The notes below the pieces were generated by a model. It worked only from the letters and a program-made list of their open reading frames with translations. It was not told the DNA's origin and ran no database searches. Positions 1 to 6,502 of a stretch of 19,262 bases of DNA are shown piece after piece (the first letter of the stretch is position 1; each line of letters begins with the position of its first letter). Source of the stretch: Actinomycetota bacterium (GTDB lineage: Bacteria > Actinomycetota > Actinomycetes > Nanopelagicales > Nanopelagicaceae); NCBI GenBank assembly GCA_005787645.1, contig SYAM01000083.1, forward strand, positions 1-19,262. Reading direction: 5' to 3'. The position numbers and the translations under genes are program-made.

Positions 1-447
1 CCCGATGCCTACCCCGCAGCCGAGAAGCTGGGCATCTCATTCCAGTTGGCAAACTTCATCAGAGATGTGAGTGAAGATCTTGATCGGGGACGTATTTATT
101 TACCTCTTGATGAACTCCGTTCCTTTAATGTCTCAGAGGAGATGCTTCATGAACGGAGGTTAACTCCAGAATTAAAAGAAGTGCTCCGATTCAATATCGA
201 GCGGGTGCGAAAGTTGCAACGCGAGGCGACCCCTGGAATTGCGCTCCTTGCCCCCGAGAGTAGGGCGTGTATCGAAGCTGCAAGTGAACTTTATTGTGGA
301 ATTGTCGATGAGGTAGAGAAGATCGATTACCAGATTTTCGATAAAAGGGCGAAGACTTCCACCTATCGCCGACTCTCAGTGGCTATTCCGGCCTTCGGTC
401 GCGCTCTTGTTGCACGCCGCGCGATCCCCAATAGATCCAAAGGCTGA
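1..447 (+). CDS. crtB: Phytoene synthase, C-terminal part (gene enters from the left edge)
   Basis: Phytoene synthase condenses two geranylgeranyl diphosphates to phytoene, the first committed step of C40 carotenoid synthesis. The frame is open from base 1, so the N-terminal half with the first Asp-rich motif lies outside the window. The visible 148 residues hold the second family signature: a Gln-Leu-Ala-Asn segment followed by FIRDVSEDLDRGRIYLP, with the Asp pair that binds Mg-diphosphate. The tail is typical of CrtB. The first TTG (base 46) lies inside the conserved motif and is not the real start. The stop is TGA at 445–447. The 3' end overlaps the oppositely oriented crtYd by 65 bp, and the lycopene cyclase genes beyond it support a carotenoid rather than squalene role. 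A squalene or dehydrosqualene synthase is the alternative, but the neighbours argue against it. Confidence 0.9.
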   Translation, partial: PDAYPAAEKLGISFQLANFIRDVSEDLDRGRIYLPLDELRSFNVSEEMLHERRLTPELKEVLRFNIERVRKLQREATPGIALLAPESRACIEAASELYCGIVDEVEKIDYQIFDKRAKTSTYRRLSVAIPAFGRALVARRAIPNRSKG

Positions 448-706
448 TAACTCCAAGAATCAAAGCGAAACCAAAGAGCAGATCTTCCACTGGTGCGCTG
501 GCAATTCGAAACCCGGTAATGAATGGATCGCGATACATCACGATTTCGCGCGAGGTGAGCCACCAATTGGTAAGTAATTGAAAAGGCAGGACGATTGCAT
601 AAGAGGTCCAGAAAGCGCGTCGCAGAATCATTCGACGTTTAGTAAGAAATAAATCAAAGAGAATTGCTGTGGGCACCGCTAGCAACGCAAGTTGGGTGTA
701 ACTCAT
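383..706 (-). CDS. crtYd: Lycopene cyclase subunit, CrtYd-type membrane domain
   Basis: This is one half of the heterodimeric lycopene cyclase of actinobacteria, which acts with CrtYc in the membrane to form the beta-rings of carotenoids. The 107-residue protein has three hydrophobic segments (about residues 3–20, 33–50 and 72–94). It carries the family motifs FDLFLTKRRMILRRAFW and NWWLT near the middle, then the conserved PVEDLLFGFALIL, whose Pro-x-Glu-Asp is the catalytic-type acidic motif. The length matches single-domain CrtYd proteins. Its ATG overlaps the TGA of crtYc in an ATGA junction, indicating translational coupling. Its 3' end overlaps the end of crtB by 65 bp in convergent orientation. 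The family also includes C50-type cyclases (CrtYf), which I cannot separate from CrtYd by eye. Confidence 0.87.
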   Translation of the reverse strand: MSYTQLALLAVPTAILFDLFLTKRRMILRRAFWTSYAIVLPFQLLTNWWLTSREIVMYRDPFITGFRIASAPVEDLLFGFALILGVISLWIYWGSRGVQQERDRRPE

Positions 707-1050
707 TTCTCATCACCAAAAATCCATTTCGGATTCTTCCGTTTAACCACTCCTACTGCTTCAATCGTCATGATTGCTGCCAATGGAACCACAGTGAAGA
801 AGAGAATTTCTTCGAGGGGAATCCCGCCTGGAGTGAGAAGACCGATTATTTGCTTGCTATCAAAATGCCAATGTCCTCTCCTGATTGCATACAGATCCCA
901 GATGATGAATATCGCCGATACCGGAAGAATGCTCAACGCGACCCTTCTGGCGCGACGTAACACTCCCACCTTGAGCAATAACTCGAGCCAGAATGAACCA
1001 ACAACCGTGAAGGCGATCATGGCTAAGTAACCGAACTTGAGCACGGCCAA
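703..1050 (-). CDS. crtYc: Lycopene cyclase subunit, CrtYc-type membrane domain
   Basis: This is the partner subunit of the heterodimeric lycopene cyclase. It shows the family pattern WDLYAIRRGHWHF followed by GGIPLEEILFF, where the Pro-Leu-Glu-Glu motif is the acidic site of this family, and it has three membrane segments. The frame stays open upstream to 1191, but that extension is basic, unlike the family, and runs antisense over a riboswitch. I chose TTG at 1050–1048 because AGAAGGA sits 5 nt upstream. This gives 115 residues beginning M-A-V-L-K-F-G-Y-L-A, the normal family length. GTG at 1044 is the alternative start. The gene ends in an ATGA overlap with crtYd. It is divergent from the pnuT-type gene, and its ribosome site lies over that gene's promoter on the other strand. 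Confidence 0.83.
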   Translation of the reverse strand: MAVLKFGYLAMIAFTVVGSFWLELLLKVGVLRRARRVALSILPVSAIFIIWDLYAIRRGHWHFDSKQIIGLLTPGGIPLEEILFFTVVPLAAIMTIEAVGVVKRKNPKWIFGDEK

Positions 1051-1059
1051 TGCTATCCT
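1051..1059 (+). promoter_or_regulatory. Extended -10 promoter upstream of the TPP riboswitch
   Basis: The sequence TGCTATCCT matches the extended -10 consensus TGnTATnnT. It would place transcription start near 1066, exactly where the riboswitch aptamer begins. No good -35 hexamer is seen at 16–18 nt, which is acceptable for an extended -10 promoter. It is a prediction from position and motif only. Confidence 0.45.
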
Positions 1060-1065
1060 TCTACA

Positions 1066-1148
1066 CGCGCGGGAGCCGAGATGCGGCTGAGAGGGTGGCT
1101 TGCCACCGACCGTTACAACCAATCCGGTAATGCGGATTCGGAAGGGGT
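1066..1148 (+). promoter_or_regulatory. TPP (thiamine pyrophosphate) riboswitch
   Basis: The leader carries the hallmarks of the TPP aptamer in the right order. A 5' CGGGAGCC (1070–1077) leads into a P3 stem (AGCCG 1074–1078 with CGGCT 1084–1088). The invariant CTGAGA is at 1087–1092. An optional extra hairpin follows (GGTGG 1094–1098 with CCACC 1103–1107). Then comes ACAACC, a perfect P5 hairpin (AATCCG 1121–1126 with CGGATT 1133–1138) closing a GTAATG loop, and finally CGGAAGGGG (1139–1147), the 3' core. CGG 1070–1072 can pair with CCG 1110–1112 as P2. The 3' core doubles as the only Shine-Dalgarno sequence before the next gene, so TPP binding would hide the ribosome site and repress translation. 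No terminator hairpin follows. That thiamine controls the gene follows from the family. Confidence 0.9.
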
Positions 1149-1150
1149 AA

Positions 1151-1756
1151 GTGATTTTCATGTTAGAGATTCTCAGGACGGTTCTCTTCACCGCATGGAG
1201 CTATCAAGTGACACTCCTGGAATTCACGGCAGCGATCACTTCCTTGATCGCGGTTTATCTTGGCACTACTGGGCGCAAAGTGATGTGGCCATGGTGGATA
1301 GCGAGCTCAGCTCTGTATGCACTCTGGTTCTTTGATGCGAAATACTACGGGTCTTTTGCCACACAATTCATCTTCATCGCATTCGGCATTTGGGGTCTGT
1401 TATCGTGGAAGCAAACTGGAGCAGAGCCAGCAACCCTCTCGCTCAAAGGTCGAACGATTGCAGTGGGCGCATTTGCGCTCTGCTGGATTGCCTTTGCTCC
1501 GTTCCTAAAATCTATTGGAGCGGTTGCAATTTGGAGCGACACGTTCGGATTGCTCGGAAGTTTGGTCGCTCAGGTAATCATGGTTAAGGAGAAATGGGAG
1601 AGTTGGATATTGTGGTTTGCAGTTGATATCGTCTTGACTATCCAATACTTCCGTGGCGGTGCATACTTCACATCCTTGGTGTATTTGGTCTTCACAGCCA
1701 TCGCGATACTAGGTTGGTTACGTTGGTATCGAAATGCGCAACGCTCTCTTCGATAA
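1151..1756 (+). CDS. pnuT: PnuC-family vitamin transporter, probably thiamine transporter PnuT
   Basis: This 201-residue integral membrane protein has the PnuC fold pattern of about seven membrane helices. It starts with a Trp-containing N-terminal segment and has WPWWIASSALYALWFF in the middle and FGIWGLLSWKQTG, the equivalent of the family's YGxWxW motif. The C-terminal block WFAVDIVLTIQYF followed by YLVFTAIAILGWLRW is typical. PnuC proteins carry nicotinamide riboside by facilitated diffusion, and the PnuT branch carries thiamine. The TPP riboswitch directly upstream is the reason to choose PnuT. GTG at 1151 is chosen because AAGG (1142–1145) lies 5 nt before it; ATG at 1160 would be 14 nt away but remains possible. 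Its last 23 bp overlap the next gene, a P-loop kinase that could trap the substrate by phosphorylation. Substrate identity is inferred from regulation, not from binding residues. Confidence 0.85.
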   Translation: MIFMLEILRTVLFTAWSYQVTLLEFTAAITSLIAVYLGTTGRKVMWPWWIASSALYALWFFDAKYYGSFATQFIFIAFGIWGLLSWKQTGAEPATLSLKGRTIAVGAFALCWIAFAPFLKSIGAVAIWSDTFGLLGSLVAQVIMVKEKWESWILWFAVDIVLTIQYFRGGAYFTSLVYLVFTAIAILGWLRWYRNAQRSLR

Positions 1757-2294
1757 CATCACCGCGCTCCTTGATTCAGAGCGCGAACGTCCCATTTTCC
1801 TCGTCATTGACGGCCCGGCAGGAGCAGGAAAGACTACGCTCGCGCGGCAGATAGTCACCTCGATGGGCCAAGGTGAGGTGATCCACTGCGATGACCTCTA
1901 CAACGGTTGGCATGATGCGCTCACACCTACTTTGGAGCGTCACTTTCGAGAATGGATCATCGAGCCAGTGAGTAAATCTCGGATGCCGCGCTACCAAAAA
2001 TATAATTGGATATCAGGAAATTATGAAAGTGAAATCGAAGTGCCTGCCACTGGGCTCCTGATACTTGAAGGGGTAGGCGCTGGGCTCAAAAGTATGACGA
2101 ATATTGCAGACCTCTCCATTTGGATGGAGATTCCACCGTCATTGGGGTTAGCGCGAGTTCTCGAGCGCGATGGCTCGAATATCGAAGAAGAGATGGTTGC
2201 GTGGATAGCGAGGCAGACAGAGTTTTTTGCAGAGCACCACAATCGCGAAAACTGCTCGATCCATTTACCTTACGGAGCGCCTGCCGAGCATTAA
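1734..2294 (+). CDS. P-loop small-molecule kinase (uridine-kinase-like), candidate thiamine kinase
   Basis: This is a 186-residue cytosolic kinase of the P-loop nucleoside/vitamin kinase superfamily. It has a Walker A motif GPAGAGKTT at residues 27–35. IHCDDLYNGW (50–59) resembles the Asp-Asp-Phe-Tyr substrate-binding motif of uridine kinases and nicotinamide riboside kinases. A strand ending in LLILEGVGAG (about 107–116) is the Walker B-like region. An Arg-rich lid region lies near 140–160, around ARVLERDG and ARQTEFF. The ATG lies inside the transporter gene (23 bp overlap), so the two are translationally coupled and co-regulated by the TPP riboswitch. Uptake by PnuC-type carriers needs metabolic trapping, so the natural inference is phosphorylation of the imported vitamin. 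The assigned superfamily is solid. The thiamine substrate is a hypothesis; nucleoside or nicotinamide riboside kinase activity are alternatives. Confidence 0.75.
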   Translation: MRNALFDNITALLDSERERPIFLVIDGPAGAGKTTLARQIVTSMGQGEVIHCDDLYNGWHDALTPTLERHFREWIIEPVSKSRMPRYQKYNWISGNYESEIEVPATGLLILEGVGAGLKSMTNIADLSIWMEIPPSLGLARVLERDGSNIEEEMVAWIARQTEFFAEHHNRENCSIHLPYGAPAEH

Positions 2295-2307
2295 CCGAGT
2301 AATTTCA

Positions 2308-2313
2308 TAGACT
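2308..2313 (+). promoter_or_regulatory. Candidate -10 box for a leaderless pknB-type mRNA
   Basis: TAGACT ends 6 nt before the GTG start of the PASTA kinase. The region between holds no separate Shine-Dalgarno sequence (GGAG overlaps the start codon itself), and an in-frame stop at 2308 excludes an earlier start. No convincing -35 hexamer is visible. The spacing fits transcription starting at or beside the start codon. Confidence 0.35.
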
Positions 2314-2319
2314 TTTGGA

Positions 2320-4260
2320 GTGTCGGACCGAGTAGGCGAAATCATTGATGGCCGTTATGAGATTACAAGCCTAATCTCCCGCGGTGGCATGGCAACTGTC
2401 TACTCAGCGATGGATTTGCGCCTTGATCGAACTGTTGCTATCAAAATCATGCATGAACATCTCGCTCAAGATGAGGAGTTCGTCTCGCGCTTTATTCGTG
2501 AGGCAAAAGCAGCAGCAGCGCTCTCCCATCCAAATCTAGTTCAGGTCTATGACCAAGGATGGAATCAAGGTGGGATACCTGCAGTCTTCCTTGTGATGGA
2601 ATACATCCCCGGCGCTACCTTGCGCGATCACCTCTTTGCAGTGGGACACCTGGGTACAAAAGAATCGCTCGAGATTATCGAGCAAGTTCTCTCCGCGCTT
2701 GTTTATGCTCATCGTGCTGGCATAATCCATCGGGACATCAAGCCTGAGAACATCATGATTACCTCGGATGGCAGAGCCAAACTTGGCGATTTCGGTTTGG
2801 CACGTGCGGTGAGTATGGGAAATACCTTAACCGCAGATGCGAATGTACTTCTGGGAACTGTTGCATACCTTGCCCCCGAACAGGTACAACGTGGGATTGC
2901 CGATGCAAAGAGTGACATCTACTCCCTTGGAATCGTGCTCTTTGAAATGCTCACCGGAAAGAAGCCATACGAGGGTGATTCACCAATCCAAATTGCCTAT
3001 CGCCACGTTCACGACCGGGTTCCTGCTCCTTCGACTCTCTTGCCAGCAATTACAAAAGACCTCGATCTGATTGTCTTGCGTGCGACAGCTCCAGATCCAG
3101 ATTTACGTTATCAAAGTGTCAGTGAATTTCAGGAATCCATACGGAAGAGTTTGCTCCTGCTCGATCCAAACGAGCAACAATTGAGTCTGCCGCTGGGCAT
3201 CCCTGAAGAGTTGCGTCGAGCCAGAAAAAGCACCGGAAGAAACGCCGGAAAAGTGCCATCGAATAGAGAGAGACCAGGGAATACACGAAACAAGAGCCCA
3301 GAACGGATAACTGAGATGACCAACGCGAAGGTAAGCAATACTGCGGAGTTGCGACGGCGCACCTCAAAGCGTGTTCGTCGTAATCGATTTGTAGCCGTGG
3401 CTATTGCAGCCCTTATCGGCATCGCAGGTTGGTATCAACTCTTTGGACCTGGCTCTCAAAACGCGATTCCTTCAGTGATTGGTGCTACTAAGACAGAAGC
3501 TACAGAGACGATGGCAACCCTGGGAATAAAAGTAAAAGTCACAAAAAATAAATTTGATGAATTGGTGCCTAAGGGAAAAATCATCTCGATGGCTCCCCCA
3601 GCAGGAAGCCGCCTTAGCGAGGGCGAAAGTGTTGCCGTAGTCATCTCCAAAGGACCAGAGCGTTACTCCATTCCCAATCTCAAAGGTAAGAGTATCTCTC
3701 AGGCAACGGTGGCACTTGCAAACGAGAAGTTGCTTATTGGCAAGACCGAGGAGGCTTTCAACGCGAAAATTCCCAAAGGGCAGATCATCTCTGTGAGCCC
3801 TGAATCAGGAACATTGGTGAAGAAAAATACTGAAGTCAACCTGCTGGTGAGTAAAGGGGAAGAGTTGATTTCGCTCATTAGTTATATTGGAAAGAGCAGC
3901 GAACAGGCGCTCAATGAGTTAACTGATGCAGGTTTTGAGGTGACACAGAAAGATGCCTTTAGCGACTCCTATCCGATTGGAATGGTGATAGCACAAAAAC
4001 CCGAAAAACCAGAACTTGTCAAAGGCGGAAAGGTCGCGTTAACGGTCTCCAGAGGTCCTGAAAAAATTAAAGTGCCAACTGGGGTGCTTAGATTAGATGA
4101 GGGCAAGGCAGTGAAGTTACTCGAGGATTATGGCTTTACCGTGAAGGTGCTCAAACCTGCAAAAACCCCTAAGGGTAAAAAGCTCATCGTCATCAAAGTC
4201 ACGCCAAGCGAAGGAGCGCTAGTCAAGCCAAATTCGGAAATTACTATCGAATTGAAGTAG
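2320..4260 (+). CDS. PASTA-domain Ser/Thr protein kinase (PknB/Stk1 family)
   Basis: This 646-residue transmembrane kinase is expected to sense cell-wall fragments or envelope state and phosphorylate cytosolic targets. Residues 13–272 form the kinase domain: glycine loop ISRGGMATVY (19–28), Lys42, Glu61, catalytic loop HRDIKPEN (137–144 with Asp139), DFG (157–159) and APE (186–188). A basic, low-complexity juxtamembrane linker runs to about 355, one membrane helix spans about 357–375, and four extracellular PASTA repeats follow (about 382–448, 449–517, 518–585 and 586–646). The third is the most divergent. GTG at 2320 is the only possible start. A similar kinase gene (pknL) lies near the class II DAHP synthase gene in mycobacteria, and here aroG is only a few genes away. 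No cognate phosphatase, penicillin-binding protein or division gene is adjacent, which is unlike the classic pknB locus. Confidence 0.93.
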   Translation: MSDRVGEIIDGRYEITSLISRGGMATVYSAMDLRLDRTVAIKIMHEHLAQDEEFVSRFIREAKAAAALSHPNLVQVYDQGWNQGGIPAVFLVMEYIPGATLRDHLFAVGHLGTKESLEIIEQVLSALVYAHRAGIIHRDIKPENIMITSDGRAKLGDFGLARAVSMGNTLTADANVLLGTVAYLAPEQVQRGIADAKSDIYSLGIVLFEMLTGKKPYEGDSPIQIAYRHVHDRVPAPSTLLPAITKDLDLIVLRATAPDPDLRYQSVSEFQESIRKSLLLLDPNEQQLSLPLGIPEELRRARKSTGRNAGKVPSNRERPGNTRNKSPERITEMTNAKVSNTAELRRRTSKRVRRNRFVAVAIAALIGIAGWYQLFGPGSQNAIPSVIGATKTEATETMATLGIKVKVTKNKFDELVPKGKIISMAPPAGSRLSEGESVAVVISKGPERYSIPNLKGKSISQATVALANEKLLIGKTEEAFNAKIPKGQIISVSPESGTLVKKNTEVNLLVSKGEELISLISYIGKSSEQALNELTDAGFEVTQKDAFSDSYPIGMVIAQKPEKPELVKGGKVALTVSRGPEKIKVPTGVLRLDEGKAVKLLEDYGFTVKVLKPAKTPKGKKLIVIKVTPSEGALVKPNSEITIELK

Positions 4261-4271
4261 CCTGACACCTC

Positions 4272-5132
4272 ATGGGGGCTCACGTGAAAAATCGAATTGG
4301 GGCTCACGTGCCCACTTCAGGTGGGTTAGTTAAACGGGCCCTGGGTTATGCCCGCACAATTCAAGCAGAGACAATTCAGATTTTTGCCTCTAATCCACGC
4401 GGTTGGGCTATGCCCGATGCAAATCCCACGGGAGATAGAGAATTCCGCACTGCAGCAGAATCAATGGATATCACCACGTATGTTCATGCTCCATTCCTGA
4501 TAAATCTTGGCTCTCCAACTGAAGCGACCTTCGAGAACTCTCTAGCATCCACCGAATACTCCCTCAAGAGAAGTCGAGATCTAGGTGCATTAGGTGCGGT
4601 GATACATACCGGGTCTGCAGTAAAAGAGGAGTTTGTCGACCAGGCATGGAAGCAGATTCATGATGGGATGATGCCAATACTTGAACGCCTGAAAGAAGAT
4701 GATCCATTTCTCCTACTAGAACCCACTGCCGGTCAAGGTCAATCTCTGGTGCGTCGACTTGAGGAGTTAATCAAGTACTTTGATGCCCTCGAGCACCATC
4801 CCAAAGTTGGAATCTGCATAGATACCTGTCATGTCTTTGCCGCCGGACATGACATCGCCAAGAAGGATGGTGTGGATGAGATGCTCGGTGCGCTTACCGC
4901 TCTGATTCCAAGTGAGCGAATCAAATTGGTCCATGCCAATGATTCAATGGATATCTGTGGGGCGCTTAAGGATCGACATCAATCTATTGGCGCTGGCCAC
5001 ATTGGTGAGAAACCTTTTGCGACTCTAATGGGCCATCCCGCGATGACTGGGGTGCCATTTATTTTGGAGACGCCTGGCGAAGAACCTGAGCACGGCAAGG
5101 AAGTAAAGATCCTCAAGAAGTTGCGCAGATGA
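4272..5132 (+). CDS. nfo: Deoxyribonuclease IV (AP endonuclease IV)
   Basis: This base-excision repair enzyme cleaves the backbone at abasic sites and removes blocked 3' ends. The trinuclear-zinc ligands are all visible in order: His in YVHAPFLINL, His in VIHTGS, Glu in LLLEPTAGQG, Asp and His in CIDTCHVFAAGHD, His in LVHANDS, Asp and His in KDRHQSIGAGHIG, and Glu in FILETPGEE. The length (286) is normal. The start is uncertain. ATG at 4272 gives MGAHVKNRIGAHV, with GAHV present twice. GTG at 4284 gives MKNRIGAHV, which resembles the usual N-terminus and has a G-run 5 nt upstream. The gene begins 11 bp after the kinase stop and ends in an ATGA overlap with the EamA permease, so it is probably part of the same transcription unit. 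Confidence 0.93.
   Translation: MGAHVKNRIGAHVPTSGGLVKRALGYARTIQAETIQIFASNPRGWAMPDANPTGDREFRTAAESMDITTYVHAPFLINLGSPTEATFENSLASTEYSLKRSRDLGALGAVIHTGSAVKEEFVDQAWKQIHDGMMPILERLKEDDPFLLLEPTAGQGQSLVRRLEELIKYFDALEHHPKVGICIDTCHVFAAGHDIAKKDGVDEMLGALTALIPSERIKLVHANDSMDICGALKDRHQSIGAGHIGEKPFATLMGHPAMTGVPFILETPGEEPEHGKEVKILKKLRR
4275..4310 (+). repeat. 12-bp in-frame direct repeat at the nfo start
   Basis: GGGGCTCACGTG occurs at 4275–4286 and again at 4299–4310, exactly 24 bp (eight codons) apart. Each copy encodes Gly-Ala-His-Val. The first copy supplies the G-run and GTG that form the alternative nfo start. It looks like a small local duplication. Confidence 0.85.
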
Positions 5133-6001
5133 CTCGAAGAATTGAGATTTTTGCACTTTTTGCACTCACATCTGTAGCTGCAGTCTGGGGGGCATCATTT
5201 GTCCTGATGAAGGATGCGCTTAAAGGGCAGAGCGTTGATGATTTTCTCGCTACTCGCTTTATCATCGCGACTTTTGCTTTAATCTTGTTCCGACCCAAAG
5301 CATTATCGGAAATCAACTCAGAGATGCTAAGGAAAGGTGCGCTGCTAGGGATTTTCCTCGGTTCAGGTTATCTTTTCCAAACAATTGGCCTACATCTGAC
5401 CACGGCAGCGACAACTGGATTTATCACTGGGCTGTATGTTGTCTTCACGCCAATCCTCGGTGCCCTTTTCCTCAAATCGACAGTAACTCGGAATGAGTGG
5501 ATTGGGGTGGTCATGGCAACTATTGGCCTAGCCCTCCTATCGTTTAAAGGCTTCACTATTGGGCTTGGTGAACTCTCGGTATTGCTAAGCGCGCTCTTCT
5601 TCGCGCTACACATCCTTGGCCTTGGCCGCTGGTCAGGAAAATTTGCGACCTATCCCCTAACCATCGTGCAATTGGGAACAATCGCAATTCTCACCACAAT
5701 CCTTGCCATCGTTGATAAGGGATACGAACCGCCGAATACCAATCAAGAGTGGATTGCGACAATTTTCACTGCGCTTCTAGCAACGTCGGTTGCATTCCTC
5801 ATTCAAACCTGGTCACAATCCAAGATGGATGCAACGGTAGTCGCAGTAGTTTTGACGTTAGAAGTTGTTTTCGCAGCGCTCTTTGCGGTACTTGCTGGCC
5901 AAGAATCTTTGACAATTCGAGCGACTATTGGTGGCTCGCTCATATTTGCCGCGATGCTACTTATGCAAGTCCGCGCTAACGCAAAAGAAACTACTCAATA
6001 A
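5129..6001 (+). CDS. EamA/DMT-family permease
   Basis: This 290-residue membrane protein has the two repeated five-helix EamA domains of the drug/metabolite transporter superfamily. The first half begins with WGASFVLMKDAL and ARTRFI-like helix ends, and contains the conserved segment TTAATTGFITGLYVVFTPIL. The second half contains SALFFALHILGLGRW and VAVVLTLEVVFAALFAVL, followed by a final helix. Members export amino acids, nucleobases or drugs, or import metabolites; the substrate cannot be read from sequence. ATG overlaps the nfo stop (ATGA), so translation is coupled. The 3' end overlaps the convergent alkyltransferase gene by 11 bp. A second EamA gene lies at 9003–9905 and is not a close copy. 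Confidence 0.88.
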   Translation: MTRRIEIFALFALTSVAAVWGASFVLMKDALKGQSVDDFLATRFIIATFALILFRPKALSEINSEMLRKGALLGIFLGSGYLFQTIGLHLTTAATTGFITGLYVVFTPILGALFLKSTVTRNEWIGVVMATIGLALLSFKGFTIGLGELSVLLSALFFALHILGLGRWSGKFATYPLTIVQLGTIAILTTILAIVDKGYEPPNTNQEWIATIFTALLATSVAFLIQTWSQSKMDATVVAVVLTLEVVFAALFAVLAGQESLTIRATIGGSLIFAAMLLMQVRANAKETTQ

Positions 6002-6491
6002 CTCCCTCGTGGCGAAGTAACCACTCTTTTTTTCTGACGCCATAGCCGTAATTTCCCAGCGCACCATCGCTGCGGATGATGCGATGACATGGGATGATTG
6101 GCGCTATTGCATTACGACCACACGCAGTTCCGGCAGCCCTTACCGCAGCAGCAGATCCAGACTTGGCGGCCAATTCGGCGTAAGTAATTACTTTGCCGGC
6201 GGGAATCTTCCGCATTGCTTGCCAAGCTCTCTGACTAAATTCATTCCCGGGTTGACGTACCTGAAGGCTTTTAAACGCGTTGAGGTCGCCATCGAAGTAA
6301 TCTTCAATCACGGTAGCAAGCCATGTACCTCTTTGAGCTGAAATTAACTTCCGTAACTTATCCGCAGGTGAAAGTTTTTCGCAAAGTGCAGCGAAATTCG
6401 AATAACCAGCGGCAAGGAGAGTTCGCTCATCAGTAATCAGATAGAGCTGCCCTATCGGCGTGCCTACTTTGAACTGCGTTAGCAACTGCAT
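5991..6491 (-). CDS. ogt: Methylated-DNA–protein-cysteine methyltransferase (O6-alkylguanine alkyltransferase)
   Basis: This suicide repair protein moves an alkyl group from O6-alkylguanine to its own cysteine. The 166-residue protein has the active site IIPCHRII, with acceptor Cys135. It is preceded by a helix-turn-helix with the arginine finger in AVRAAGTACGRN and followed by GNYGYGVRKKEWLLRHEG. The N-terminal domain is a poorly conserved ribonuclease-H-like fold, as usual. The start is ATG at 6491–6489, 11 nt after the DAHP synthase stop, with no strong ribosome site. The gene is last in a pfp–aroG–ogt run. With nfo across the convergent junction, two DNA-damage repair genes lie within 2 kb, though on opposite strands. 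Ogt versus Ada C-terminal naming is a convention; no Ada regulatory domain is present. Confidence 0.92.
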   Translation of the reverse strand: MQLLTQFKVGTPIGQLYLITDERTLLAAGYSNFAALCEKLSPADKLRKLISAQRGTWLATVIEDYFDGDLNAFKSLQVRQPGNEFSQRAWQAMRKIPAGKVITYAELAAKSGSAAAVRAAGTACGRNAIAPIIPCHRIIRSDGALGNYGYGVRKKEWLLRHEGVIE

Positions 6492-6502
6492 AGGCGTACT
6501 GG

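Noticed and set aside
1051..1191. N-terminal extension of crtYc to ATG 1191
   Set aside because: The extension is not similar to the family, covers the riboswitch antisense, and a TTG at 1050 has a proper ribosome site and gives the normal length.
1151..1756. Naming the transporter PnuC for nicotinamide riboside
   Set aside because: The TPP riboswitch directly upstream favours the thiamine branch (PnuT). Nicotinamide riboside stays a fallback.
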